From NCBI GenBank assembly GCA_963854835.1, contig OY978530.1, positions 41,364,251-41,428,250 on the forward strand: 64,000 nt of DNA, given 5' to 3'. Of this stretch, positions 43,691 to 54,229 are shown piece by piece; within the stretch, counting starts at the first letter, position 1; the number at the start of each line of letters is the position of its first letter. The notes beneath the pieces were generated by a model. That model worked only from the letters and a program-made list of their open reading frames with translations, was not told the DNA's origin and did not search any database. The position numbers were made by a program, and so were the translations under genes. Source of the DNA: Megamerina dolium (Eukaryota > Arthropoda > Insecta > Diptera > Megamerinidae).

Positions 43691-44888
43691 TATCCTGTAG
43701 TGAGAGTAGCTAGCGACTAACTGCCGAATTCAGTAGCTCTTGGTGAATTTCTCTAGTCTCTCCTTAATTTACTTTCTTCGCTTTCAACTATCAAATTCGA
43801 CATATTTATGTCCTAAGGTGGGGTAAATTGTCTCCCTTCTGTATAACTTCCGCGTGACATTTCTATAGCGACAGGACAATAACACATTGCTTGTATAAAA
43901 TAACTTTCACGAAAAAGTGGGAAAAAGAAAATGAAAAATATATTCGTTTTTTCCGACGCCGAAAAACGAATTCAAACATAATCTGTCATTCGCCATTAAA
44001 GTAAAGAAATAATTAAATTTGTGCGTGATTTAAAAATGGCTATATCATAATAGGCGATGTGTGTTATAATGCTTCAGAAATCGAGCGAGCGATAGTAAAA
44101 ATGCGCGATATGCACTTCAATTGCTAAAATTTTACACATTTTATAAAATTTACACCCCTAAAAATTCTACAAATTAATAAAAATGATTTTTGCGATTTTT
44201 ATTCGAAGAGAAGAACAGCAATTGAATGATGCTACGAATAGTGGAGGTTAGCCTAACATATTCGGTTTTTCAACGACTTATATTCACGATGAGCATGTAT
44301 GTCATTAAATTGGCGCGTTTGTCCATTACTAGGAGACAGTCAAATAGCTAGTGCATTATGTATAGCTAAATAGCTATGGTTTAGTGGCTTTTGCGAACTT
44401 TTTTCATATTTTCAGCTTTTGCAGCAGCCGGTATGAAAGACATGACAAGTTCGTCATTGAATAGGCATGGTTCTCCATTACTACAGCTCAGAGAAGTAGA
44501 TATGTATGGCAAAAATGCTGTCGATTAGTGGTATTTGGATACCGACCACATTGGCGGATACGTGCCGCATAACGGCGTTATAAGTACACGCATATGTACG
44601 AATAAAATCAAAACGAAGCCCCGCCTAACTAGGTTTATACCTACTTAGGTATGTTAGCGGCGCAGCAAAGAAGTTATCCAAAGCCAAAAATCTACCGAGT
44701 AACATGAAAATATTGTGCACATAAGCATATGTAGGTACATAAATGGGTGCAGGAAAAATAGAAAAACTTGCAATTTGCTGCTAATAAATCAAAACGGCCG
44801 AAATTAAAGTATGTACGTGTGCATGTAATTACTTGTGCACTATACAATTATATTCTGGTCGAGACAAATATGACGACGTCAAGAGCAG
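43691..44888. other. Unassigned intergenic sequence
   Basis: About 1.2 kb without recognisable coding capacity on either strand. Short frames are low-complexity. It ends in the TTAA target of the MITE. Confidence 0.5.
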
Positions 44889-44892
44889 TTAA

Positions 44893-45602
44893 GGGGGTCC
44901 ACCTCTGTAAAATTTTCGAAAAATCGTTTTTTTTTTTAACATTTTTCGCATCTTTAACGAGAGCTTCTACACGATGAGTAAGGGAAAGTTTATGGTCCTG
45001 GTATTGCAGATTAAATGTGAGTCTATAATACAAAGTTTTGTTGTGTTTCCAAACTTTGCAAGCGTTTTTCTCGAAACCATATTTTTGAATTTTGTGGGCA
45101 GGGTTAAAAAAAATCTACTTAACCGATTGACTTGAAATTTCGACAGACGCATTAATACAGATAACTGAAGGTACCCACGTAGCGGTTTTTCGAATTTTTT
45201 TTTTCAATTTTACAGCGGTTTTTATATAGAAAAAAAGCATGAAAACGAATAATTTTTATAAAAACAACTGCCATTTTTTCAATTTTTAAAATTTCGTCAA
45301 AATCTTACTTCAGTACCTCAACGATATAAACAGAAATAAGATTTTTTTTACTTTTTGCGTTTTAGATAACTGGTTCGAGCGGAATCTTGCCCACAATTTC
45401 GGTATTTCATTTTGAAGGGGTCACTTTGAACGCCCTTAATGAGTACAAGCCTTCGGATTACACTATTGGAAAAATTTACTATTGAAATATAAGCACAAAC
45501 CTTCAAAATAACGTAAAACTTATTCTTATTTTCGAATTAGTTCTCCTAACGAAAATTCCCGAAAAAGCGTTCGAAATACCGCGCTCACACAGGTGGACCC
45601 CC
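44893..45602. mobile_element. 710-bp TTAA-flanked MITE
   Basis: GGGGGTCCACCTCTGT at the left end and its inverse ACAGGTGGACCCCC at the right end (12 perfect terminal bases), each bordered by TTAA (44889-44892 and 45603-45606). TTAA duplications are known for piggyBac and Kolobok superfamilies. No transposase; the interior is AT-rich with small frames only. It inserted at the left edge of the LOA-group relic. Confidence 0.8.
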
Positions 45603-45678
45603 TTAAAGCAAAAAGTTGAAGGAGTCGAATCTCTGCTTCAAAGAGCACCAGCGTCCAAAGCGAGTACTCAAAAGGCTC

Positions 45679-45790
45679 AGTAGTATCCCAGAGGAAATCA
45701 GAACTTTCAGACAGAAGGAGTCCATTGCATGGGCAGTAGTATCCCATAGGAAATCAGGACTTTCAGACAGAAGGAGTCCATTGCATGTGC
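45679..45790. repeat. 56-bp tandem duplication
   Basis: AGTAGTATCCCA-GGAAATCAG is repeated at 45679 and 45735 with three substitutions over 56 bases, within the ORF1 N-terminal region of the LINE. Confidence 0.9.
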
Positions 45791-45950
45791 AAATCTGAAA
45801 ATCAAAAAGCAAGAAGACAGATCTACTTCGGGGATTCAGTCCAACAGGAGAGAAAGATCCACCGAGGAGGGCGGACCTCGACCTAAGTAACTCTGCAGCT
45901 CTCGAATCAGACCTGCAATCTCGCACAGTGACACTGCAAAGGGTAGTCTA

Positions 45951-46290
45951 GTGATGGCCGTCGTAGACCGCTCAGATTCGAAGAGAAGCTCCTCTTCATC
46001 AAACTGGAAGATTGTGGAGAACTCTCTCGTGGACATTTTCTCCATCCCCATCTCTACCACATCATCTTGGATGTGGTGGAGATGGAGAATCCAAGACACG
46101 TTCCAGAGTACAGGATGTGCGGCTGGCATCAAGGGCATGTCCAGCTGGAGGCTTGTACCGACGAACAGCCTCTGGATCTCTTCTCCATTACTTTATCCAG
46201 GATAGGGGATGTCTGGCAAGGTGCGAAATCGATTAAATGCGCTACGATTAAATTCAACAGAGAGTCTCTTGAGCTGGAATTGGACTAGGA
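45951..46290 (+). pseudogene. LINE ORF1 protein, DUF4780-like
   Basis: The frame 45951-46205 begins MAVVDRSDSKRSSSSSNWK, the AVVDRS start typical of DUF4780. Overlapping frames 46012-46236 and 46067-46288 carry the rest: GCGGDGESK, then QLEACTDEQPLDLF and IGDVWQGAKSIKC. At least two frame changes are needed. Confidence 0.6.
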
Positions 46291-46479
46291 CCCGCACAAA
46301 GACGAAATACAAAAAAATCTTTAAGGAGGAAAAATCGTGGAATACCCACTGTGAAGATATTAAGGGAGGTAAATGCTCCCACACCAATCCCAAAGACTTC
46401 TGACCCATAAGCCTTTCGTCTTTTTTAGTAAAGACGTTAGATAGGCATATCCTTAGAAAAACGATTGGATCGCGGCACA

Positions 46480-47940
46480 TCTCCGAGTGCCAGTATGAAG
46501 TCGGTAGAAACAGCAGTACACATTTTAATATATACCATAGAAAAATCAATGGACCACAAGCACTACATGCAATCTTTCTGGATATAGAAGGCGCCTTCAA
46601 TAATGTCGATTTAGAAGCCATCACAGGAGCATTGACACCATATGTGGTGGAAGTTAATCTGGTACACTGGACAAAATTTCTTCTACTAAGTAGAACTATT
46701 CTCCTAGAGCTGGGTGGCTCCTCCCTCTCAATGAGAGTCAGCAGAGGAACACCACAAGAAGTCGTCCTATCACCCATTCTCTGGAATATCGTAGTCAACG
46801 AACAAACCCGAATCTCTTTCACCACTCAGACTCAACAACACTTACCTCGAGGTAAGAAGAAATTAAACGCTTGGGACCAGTCATATATGAGAAACTAAAC
46901 TAGAAACAGGATATCAAAAGCAGAGTCCAGATGGCATCAGTCGCACTTTATGGCTGCAAGAGTCCAATAGGCAAGACATGGGATCTTAACCCTTTCGAAC
47001 AGAAAATCAACAAAGTTTTCAAGAACAAACTAACAGGAGATGGGAACATTGCCAAAAAGAACTTTAAACCGTTATTTGAACTCTAAAATACTAAACGGGA
47101 CACACTTCAACCAATTTCAATGAGTAAGACCTGTCCTAACATATGGGACCTCATTCTCGTGGACTTCTCTGCGGAAAGCATACCACCGAAACCTACTCTG
47201 TAAAATACAACGTTCGGCTTTTATAATAATTACAGACGCATTAAGAACTACACCAATTAACGTATTTGAAATAACGCTTCACCTAATTATCCTGGACCTT
47301 TTTGCATCCAATCTGCGGCCATAGCGAGCCTCAGATTAAAAGCGATACATCAATGATTGCAACACCAAAGCCATTCCTCGGTTACAAATCAAACAACTGA
47401 TTTTGGGGAGCTGGATTACACCACGCCAACTTTCAAGTTTAACAAGAGGTTTACCACTCATATAACTGAGGGAATGGGATGAGGGAACTCCAGAACTTCT
47501 GCATAAATACAACCGAATCTTCACTGACGGCTTCAAGTTGGAAGTAGGGGTCAGGCTGCCTAACCACTGCAGTGTTTTCCAAGCGGAGATTAGGGCAATA
47601 GACGGCAATAGTAAAAGAAAAAACTCTCCATGAGAGATATTGGGATTATCTCTGACAACCAGGCTGCTACCAAAGAACTAGGATCACACATTAATGAGAT
47701 GGTTGAGCAGTATAATATGTGACTGCCGGGTCATGTTGACGTTCCAGGCAACTGCAGAGCGGACGAACTAGATTTTGCGAGCATAGGCACTCCATTGAGC
47801 ACCTGTAAGCTAATAATAAAGGGGAGAATGACAGGCAAGACAAGTGTGCTCTTGACACGCTCTATCACGGGCAAGACCGCTCAATATACCGGGCCAGAGC
47901 TTGACTGGAACCCCTTACCCTTACCTACCTGCCTACCGTT
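46480..47940 (+). pseudogene. LINE ORF2 remnants: RT and RNase H
   Basis: RT: HAIFLDIEGAFNNVDLEAI (46570-46625) and SLSMRVSRGTPQEVVLSPIL (46732-46790), interrupted by one frame change. RNase H: IFTDG near 47517, RLPNHCSVFQAEIRAI (47550-47600), IGIISDNQAATKEL (47640-47680) and LPGHVDVPGNCRADELD (47720-47775), giving D, E, D, D positions with stops between. The tail TGKTSVLLTRSITGKT near 47840 is typical after such RNase H domains. Confidence 0.65.
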
Positions 47941-47950
47941 TATTGTTAGG

Positions 47951-48640
47951 TGAACTATTGTTAGCAGATAATTTATTGTATATAAACCTCTAGATTAATA
48001 AATAAAGGCCGCACCCATTAGTTTCCTTTTATGAATGTCATTGAATTAAATATGATATAATTTCCTCATTATTTTCTATTCTCAGTTGATTTTTCTTGTT
48101 AAATGAAAGTTAAATTAAAATATAAATAATTTACTTTTCACGCTAGAGTAGTAGAGTATTTTCCTCTTCGTTGCTAATACTTTTATAATTGTTTGTAATT
48201 TATTTTTAATTTCAGTAATTATTCGCCAAAAAAACTTGTTCGTTACACCTTCGAGTATCAAGTGTTTTCTTTTACTCAAAAAATGCAACGAAAATAGAAC
48301 ATGGCGTGCACATAAAGCCTCCAATTACTTAAAAAAGTAAAGATCGTCTCTCGCTCACTCTCTCTCCTTCTCTCCATTACAATCCATTTATAATTGAATG
48401 ACATTATGGATACAATGGAAGAAACAATGACTTTCGTGCACATTCAATGCTACGGGAAGGAGAGATAGTGAGAGAGAGAAATCAAATAATATTTATGGCC
48501 AAGTCCCAACATCGTAATTCCTAACATGTCAATGTCGACGCGATATGCACACCTCTCGATGCTGGATAATATATCGCACGAATTGACAGTGAATAATGGT
48601 GCTGGTGTAAACACTAAGCAAAAAAGGAACATTGGACGAA
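47951..48640. other. Unassigned spacer with hairpin
   Basis: No coding frame recognised. It contains a foldback at 48347-48479: arms 48347-48370 and 48456-48479 pair at 22 of 24 positions (CT-rich against GA-rich), with inner arms 48374-48387 and 48406-48418. Confidence 0.55.
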
Positions 48641-49490
48641 CTAACTAATGAGGTTTTAAACATAAGCAGCCTTCCTCAAAGGGAACAACGATACAACCAA
48701 AGTAATTTGGCAACTAACATTTGTTTCGGAACATAATTATATCCTTATCCTCAACTCCAGCATGAAGCTTACCAGTCTGAATTAGGTAACGTAGCGACAA
48801 TTAGCCAGAATAACAATAGTTATTTTCCAAGTGTGAGAGTAGGCTTTCTCAAAAAAATCCAGAGAAGAGTGTTGAGAGAAACCAACAGCACGTTCCTATC
48901 TGTTCCTTCTGCAAGGAAAAGGGGCACAGCAGTGACAAATATTTGAAAAGGAAAAATACTCCATACTGTATTGAATGCAAACAATATGGTCATAGGTTCA
49001 ATTTGTCATGCACATCGTGTAGCAACAACAAGTCACAAGGAAAATGAAATCAAACGAAATCCCCAAAAACATGCGAAATCTAGGCCAACAGTAGAAGAAT
49101 ATGTTAGTCATGCCCATACAAAGGTTATTAACACACCGTCCGTAGACGATTGTAGAATGGTGAAAGCGACTAACACATCCTCCACATCCAGCAATACTAA
49201 CTGCAGGCCATGGCAGATGGAAGTTGGAAGTCAGGCGCCTTTTGAAATTGTTGACACATCTTCCACATATAATAGTATTAACCCTGAGTACTGACAGGGA
49301 GTCTCTGAAGTAGATAATGTGTTCCTTAAGTTTCCGTGTGAAGAAGCAAAAAATGGAAAACTCATTTTACTATTAGACTCTGGGGCAGATACCAGTTTAA
49401 TATAATCATCAGTAGTTAATATATGTTAATAAGAAATGAAATTCAAGGAAAATTTTAGTGGCGCGTTCGAAGGATTTGTCACCACATTGT
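48641..49490 (+). mobile_element. Ty3/gypsy family A gag/protease fragment
   Basis: Plus-strand relative of the 28.7-31.3 kb element. Nucleocapsid words CSFCKEKGHS-like (48900-48945) and CIECKQYGHRFNLSCTSC (48975-49020), spacer frame 48971-49294, then FLKFPCEEAKNGKLILLLDS followed by GADTSLI (49325-49400), and GAFEGFVTTLST near 49475. Here the protease keeps the D-S-G-A motif. A TAA follows TSLI. Cut at about 49490. Confidence 0.7.
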
Positions 49491-49752
49491 CTACGACAGA
49501 ATATTACGTCGCGCGCACTGTCTGGTGGATTTTATAGAAGGCGAGTTGCATCCCTGTCTTTAATCGATGTTCAGCAATTCCATTCGGTTATTTGTTTTTT
49601 CGTTGCTTACTTACGATTTTTCCCGACACGAACAGTGCTCGCATTTTTTGTTAATTTTATATATCTCGATTTTATCCCTAAAAATTTCCATTGTGGAACA
49701 TATTTAATTCATTTTAATAGTAAATTATATTTATCTCGAATATTTTTCTTAT
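49491..49752. other. Unassigned flank of jockey copy 2
   Basis: Sequence of unknown origin with T-rich runs and no ORF; it ends in the left target-site duplication. Confidence 0.5.
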
Positions 49753-49762
49753 ACTAAATAAA
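49753..49762. repeat. Left target-site duplication of jockey copy 2
   Basis: ACTAAATAAA, identical to 52031-52040 directly after the poly-A tail. Confidence 0.88.
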
Positions 49763-52030
49763 GAGGAAAATACCCGATCTCATAGACTTTGGAGTCGCCA
49801 AAGGTTTGCAGATGGAAAATATCTCCACAGAGTGTAATTATGATCTATCATCTGACCACTCACCCACGGTAATATCTATAAAATCACCAAGCCCCCAAAG
49901 CAATTGCGTTAGAAAGAAAATAGACTGGTTAAAATTCAAGAAATATATAAATTCCCATCTTCCTCTGAGTACTGTATTAAGAAATGGACACGATGTAGAC
50001 TCAGCACTCGAAAAATTCAACCAGCTGCTCTCATTAGCTCTCAGCTCAGCCACCTGCACAAAGGTATGCAAGCAATCAAACTATAGCCCATACACACCAG
50101 CCGATATTGAATTGCTAGTAAGACAGAAAAGAAGACTCCGAAGACAATGGCAAGAATTCAGATCACCGAATCTGAAAACACAGCTACAGCACTGCACTCG
50201 AAAGTTAAAGCAAGCTTTAAAAAATAAAAACAACAAAGAGTTAGAAGAGCACATAGCGAAATTAACACCTGGTGAAGCGTCAGACTACTCTTTGTGGAAA
50301 TCAGCAAAAAAATCAAATCGGCCAATTCTCACTGATTCCCCCATCCGTTTGAGTGACGGTAATTGGGCTAGAAGCAACTGTGAGAAGGGTTTGGCTTTTG
50401 CAAACCACCTAAAAAGTGTGTTTACACCCAATCCACCCTCTTCACAGTCCTCATTACCAATATTAACTTCTCAACCTTGCTCAATAACGCTCAAAATTAA
50501 AAAAAAGGACATATTCAAAGCAATTTATATAGATTTAAACCCAAAAAAATCACCTGGTCCAGATAAAATTACCGGTAAAATGATAAAAGAGCTACCTCCG
50601 GCTTCAGTAATTCATCTGATGCACATTTTCAATGCTATCCTTCGTATTAAACACTATCCCAAATGCTGGAAAACTTCAAAAATTATTATGATAGCAAAAC
50701 CAGGAAAAGACCCTACAAAAGTTGCATCGTACAGACCTATCAGCCTCCTGCCTCTACTTTCTAAAGTATTCGAAAAGCTACTTGTCATGAATATAACTCC
50801 ATTTATTAATCTCAACCAACTGATTCCTCAACATCAGTTTGGATTTAGAAAACAGCACGGCACAATAGAACAAGTCCACCGCATTGTAACTCTGATAAGG
50901 AACACTTTTGAAGAAAAAAAGTATTGCTCAGCTGTCTTTCTTGATATCACTCAAGCTTTCGATAAAGTGTGGCACGATGGCCTTATTTACAAACTCAAAC
51001 TATTACTGCCTGCAAATGTCTCCTCATTGCTTAGTAGCTACCTCACGAAAAGACAATTTCTCGTACATCACAAGGATTACACAACAAATCCATTGGATAT
51101 TCACGCTGGCGTTCCTCAAGGAAGCGTTTTGGGTCCCTTACTGTATCTCTTATACACTTCAGATATGCCCAACAATAACTATACATTCATATCGACCTTT
51201 GCTGATGATACGGCAATATTGTGCTCTCGCTCTAACCCCATAGAAGCTACTAAACTCCTGCAGACTCATGTCGATTCTCTCGAAATCTGGCTAGCAAAAT
51301 GGCGTATAAAAGTCAATGATTCAAAGAGCGTACATGTAACCTTCACGCTAAGGCTAGATACATGTCCCCCACTTAAAATTAATGGCCAATCAGTTCCACA
51401 ATGTTCCTCAACAAAGTATTTGGGTATTCACCTCGACAGAAGGCTGACATGGAAAAATCACATAGAGGCAAAGAAAACTCAGATCAAGCTTAAAATGAAT
51501 CAGTTATGGTGGCTGTTACACAAAAGATCAAAGTTGAATCTTGAATACAAAGTGCTATTATATAAAGCAATCCTGAAACCAATCTGGACTTATGGTATTC
51601 AGTTTTGGGGCACCGCATCTCCCTCTAATATCGAAAAATTGCAGCGAATACAATCCAAGTGTCTGCGAATTATTGTAAACGCGCCTTGGTATATGAGGAA
51701 CGTTAACATCCATCGAGATTTAAATGTATCCACAATTTCTGAGGAAGTTGCAATGTCCTGCAGAAGCTACATTCAAAAATTACACAATCATCCGAATCCC
51801 CTTGCTAGGCAATTGTTGCTGAGCAAGGGGCATCGTCGATTAAAAAGAAAAGACACACTGAATATGCTGTAAAATTGCTACATCTCGCGACTCACCAAAT
51901 TGTGATGGAACGTAGGGGATATCACATAGTTTTATTTAGTTTGTAAGATTTGAATACTTATTGTTAGTTTCTTGTATTTAAGAAAGATTCAATAAAAAAA
52001 AATAAGCTAACAAAAAAAAAAAAAAAAAAA
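49763..52030 (+). mobile_element. Jockey LINE copy 2, 5' truncated, recent
   Basis: Begins in the endonuclease coding part (GAGGAAAATACCCGATCTC, also found at 26444) and ends in poly-A (about 52011-52030). Perfect 10-bp target-site duplications flank it. 5' truncation with poly-A and TSD is the signature of target-primed reverse transcription. The coding frame is uninterrupted. Confidence 0.92.
49806..51872 (+). CDS. Jockey endonuclease C-terminus and full reverse transcriptase
   Basis: 688-codon open frame. Residues 1-25 are the endonuclease end (YDLSSDHSPTVISI, catalytic His). About residues 25-250 are the linker and RT fingers (NPKKSPGPDKITGKM). RT palm has ASYRPISLLPLLSKVFEKLL, FLDITQAFDKVWHDGL, GVPQGSVLGPLLYLL and FADDTAIL (catalytic Asp pair). 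The thumb (TKYLGIHLDRRLTW) and C-terminus (KGHRRLKRKDTLNML) are complete. Compared with copy 1 it has 6 extra residues (VCKQSN region, 18 bases near 50065) and lacks the 5-base deletion. The original N-terminus is lost, so mobility alone is not expected, though RT sequence is intact. Confidence 0.85.
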   Translation: MQMENISTECNYDLSSDHSPTVISIKSPSPQSNCVRKKIDWLKFKKYINSHLPLSTVLRNGHDVDSALEKFNQLLSLALSSATCTKVCKQSNYSPYTPADIELLVRQKRRLRRQWQEFRSPNLKTQLQHCTRKLKQALKNKNNKELEEHIAKLTPGEASDYSLWKSAKKSNRPILTDSPIRLSDGNWARSNCEKGLAFANHLKSVFTPNPPSSQSSLPILTSQPCSITLKIKKKDIFKAIYIDLNPKKSPGPDKITGKMIKELPPASVIHLMHIFNAILRIKHYPKCWKTSKIIMIAKPGKDPTKVASYRPISLLPLLSKVFEKLLVMNITPFINLNQLIPQHQFGFRKQHGTIEQVHRIVTLIRNTFEEKKYCSAVFLDITQAFDKVWHDGLIYKLKLLLPANVSSLLSSYLTKRQFLVHHKDYTTNPLDIHAGVPQGSVLGPLLYLLYTSDMPNNNYTFISTFADDTAILCSRSNPIEATKLLQTHVDSLEIWLAKWRIKVNDSKSVHVTFTLRLDTCPPLKINGQSVPQCSSTKYLGIHLDRRLTWKNHIEAKKTQIKLKMNQLWWLLHKRSKLNLEYKVLLYKAILKPIWTYGIQFWGTASPSNIEKLQRIQSKCLRIIVNAPWYMRNVNIHRDLNVSTISEEVAMSCRSYIQKLHNHPNPLARQLLLSKGHRRLKRKDTLNML

Positions 52031-52040
52031 ACTAAATAAA
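52031..52040. repeat. Right target-site duplication of jockey copy 2
   Basis: ACTAAATAAA immediately after the poly-A tail, matching 49753-49762. Confidence 0.88.
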
Positions 52041-52329
52041 ATACATAAAAAAGGAAACAATCGGCTCGTAATTTACGTTCTTTTCTCTATCATTTCAATA
52101 CAGAATTTCTTTCGATAAAGAAATTAATGAAATTTATCAAGATTTGCTTAAGACATATATTTTGGGCAATGGTATTGGCCTCCAACGAAAGGCTTAACAA
52201 TTTAGAAGGTGATAAAAATTGCGCTGATGCAAATACAACAGCAAGTAGCAGCAGAACCACCACCACATTAACCGTATCAATAACATGGCCTGGTAAAGTT
52301 GGCAGAAATTTCGGATCATAGTTTAGAAG
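52041..52329. other. Unassigned spacer
   Basis: AT-rich; the 64-codon frame at 52127-52321 has no recognisable motif apart from a Thr/Ser run. Nothing supported. Confidence 0.5.
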
Positions 52330-52980
52330 CTATGGTGGTGTACAAAAAAACAGCAACATCACCTGAAATAGTTCGGAAAGTGAAGGCTCGACGTTACACT
52401 GGAAAGAGCAAAGGAGTTGTTACGCGAACGGGGCGAATTTCCAAACAGTGTGTTCTCTGAAGAGAAAAAATCCCCATTGAGCAGTTCATAAACTATCAAA
52501 ATGATGGTGTTTACTTAACTGAACGTACTTCTAAAAATTTGAGACTACGAATGGCCACTAGAAGTAATTTTCCATCTCAAGTAATGGCATGGGCAGCTGT
52601 GACCGCCGAGGATGCTCTCCAATTGTTTTCATCGAACCTGGTGTCAAAGATAATGCGACTTATTATCGGGTAAATATTTTGGAAGTTGCTTTAGAGCTGT
52701 GAGCACGCACACATTTCTGTCGTAGACCATGGACGTTCCAACAAGGCTCGGCGCGGTCTCATAAAGCTCGTGTGAACCAAGAATGGTTAAAAAATAATGT
52801 TCCACACTTCAGTTCGTCCACACAATGGCTTCGAATTCGCCAGATGAAATCCGATGAACTATTCCATCTGGACCATTTAGGAGAACAGTATGGACTAAAA
52901 AATATGCCAGTATGGAGCGTTGAAGAAAGCCATTGTTCGGGAATGAGCCAAAATAGCAGAAGATCACTTTCGTGAAGCAT
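52330..52980 (+). pseudogene. Mariner-group transposase relic
   Basis: Decayed Tc1/mariner-superfamily transposase. The first catalytic segment reads FSEEKIFTVEQF-like at about 52455-52490 (Glu for the usual Asp). MATRSNFPSQVMAWAAVTAE is at 52550-52610. QQGSARSHKARVNQEWL is near 52740-52790, where QQDGA is usual. The end includes SSTQWPPNSPDEI-like sequence near 52830. Frame changes occur near 52440, 52620 and 52830. The subgroup is not the one at 38.6 kb. No terminal repeats found. Confidence 0.65.
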
Positions 52981-53439
52981 GCAACTCATTTTTTAACCCT
53001 TTAAAGACCATAGTCAAGACAACAGGTAGAGTGCTAAAGTGAATGGATTTTGAAATGTTTGTAATTTGAATCAATAAAAAAATATATCACACAAAGAAGA
53101 TATGATCGCTTGAATAGGTAACACTTTAATCGCCTAACCCTGTACATACACTTTTCTAGTTCCTGCCGGTCAAAAACATATTCAAACAAATTTTGTAAAT
53201 TTTTTTACAAAATTTCAACGTATATTTTATTAATTTATTTGGCAGTATAAAGCAACCGATTATTTGTAATTTTATCTACTGCCAATTAATAGTTTACATA
53301 CGATATGAGTTATTTTTGCATGTTTGGAAAATCTGATTTTTGCAATTATTGCCACATTTTGGAGCAACGTATTATGACATGACATGATATATCAAGAAAT
53401 TTTTTAAATTACACTTTGTTTGAAAAGGTTCCCCAACCT
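52981..53439. other. Unassigned AT-rich spacer
   Basis: No coding frame or repeat recognised. Confidence 0.5.
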
Positions 53440-53665
53440 TGTTTAATCGCTGGATTGAATTTATTCATTTGTCAGCCCTCTTTATATTCTGTAACAACAC
53501 TCTAAAATCTTGTTTCATCGTTATCGAGTTTGTTCTCGTTCTTTTTTGTTGGCTTGTTCTGGTTATCGCCTCTTCCTTTTAACATACGTTTCGATGCTAC
53601 CGTTATTCGTGCTATTCGCAATCAGTGATGAATCATCATCGATACTCGTTACAGTATTAAAGTTG
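53440..53665 (+). repeat. Dispersed repeat R2, second copy
   Basis: Diverged relative of 43380-43690, same orientation. Shared GCTTGTTCTGGTTATCGC (53551-53569 region) and CGATACTCGTTACAGTAT. Confidence 0.6.
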
Positions 53666-54229
53666 CGAACAATATATTTACACTTCATTCAAATTCAAAC
53701 AAAATAATTTCTTTTTATAACAGCATCCGCCTAAACATAGGCCAGGTACATTCATATCTGATCGAAATCTATACTGATAAAATTTAATAAAGACTAGCTA
53801 GCATTTAAGCTCTATTTTTTACCATATGATTTTGTTGACAACGCAAATGGGATTCCCCCAAATTCAAATCCCTATATAGCAGCCAACAGCTGAAACATAG
53901 GCCAGGTATGAGAAGAGACACTCTCCCATAAGTAAACAAGTTGCATGGTTTGACTCTTCAAAAGTAAATTAAAGAAAAGCATTTAATTAACAATAATAAA
54001 CAATATAAAAGCATTGATATCAGTTTGCATTTTCTTAAATGTGATAGCACCTGCTAACTAAAATAAATATTATATTACAATTACGACTCTGACCTACTGT
54101 TTCGGCAATGACAATAATATTAAATTAGAAGTTAATTAAACATAGTATGGGCAAAGAGGTATATACTTAATGATAAGTATTTATGTAAGTACATACGACA
54201 TCACTATAAACAGTATAATCCAATAGGGA
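53666..54229. other. Unassigned spacer
   Basis: No ORF of note. A 16-base word AAACATAGGCCAGGTA occurs twice, near 53735 and 53892, with no further similarity recognised. Confidence 0.5.

Larger units (their letters stand above)
45607..47950 (+). mobile_element. LOA-group LINE relic, third copy
   Basis: Decayed LINE with ORF1 (about 45610-46290), RT palm (about 46560-46810) and RNase H (about 47540-47800), all on the plus strand. The order matches the 0.9-4.8 kb and 22-25 kb elements, but peptides differ enough to be another family. Endonuclease and linker are missing. Confidence 0.65.

Noticed and set aside
45603..46138. Minus-strand frames over the DUF4780 region
   Set aside because: They are antisense to a recognisable plus-strand LINE ORF1.
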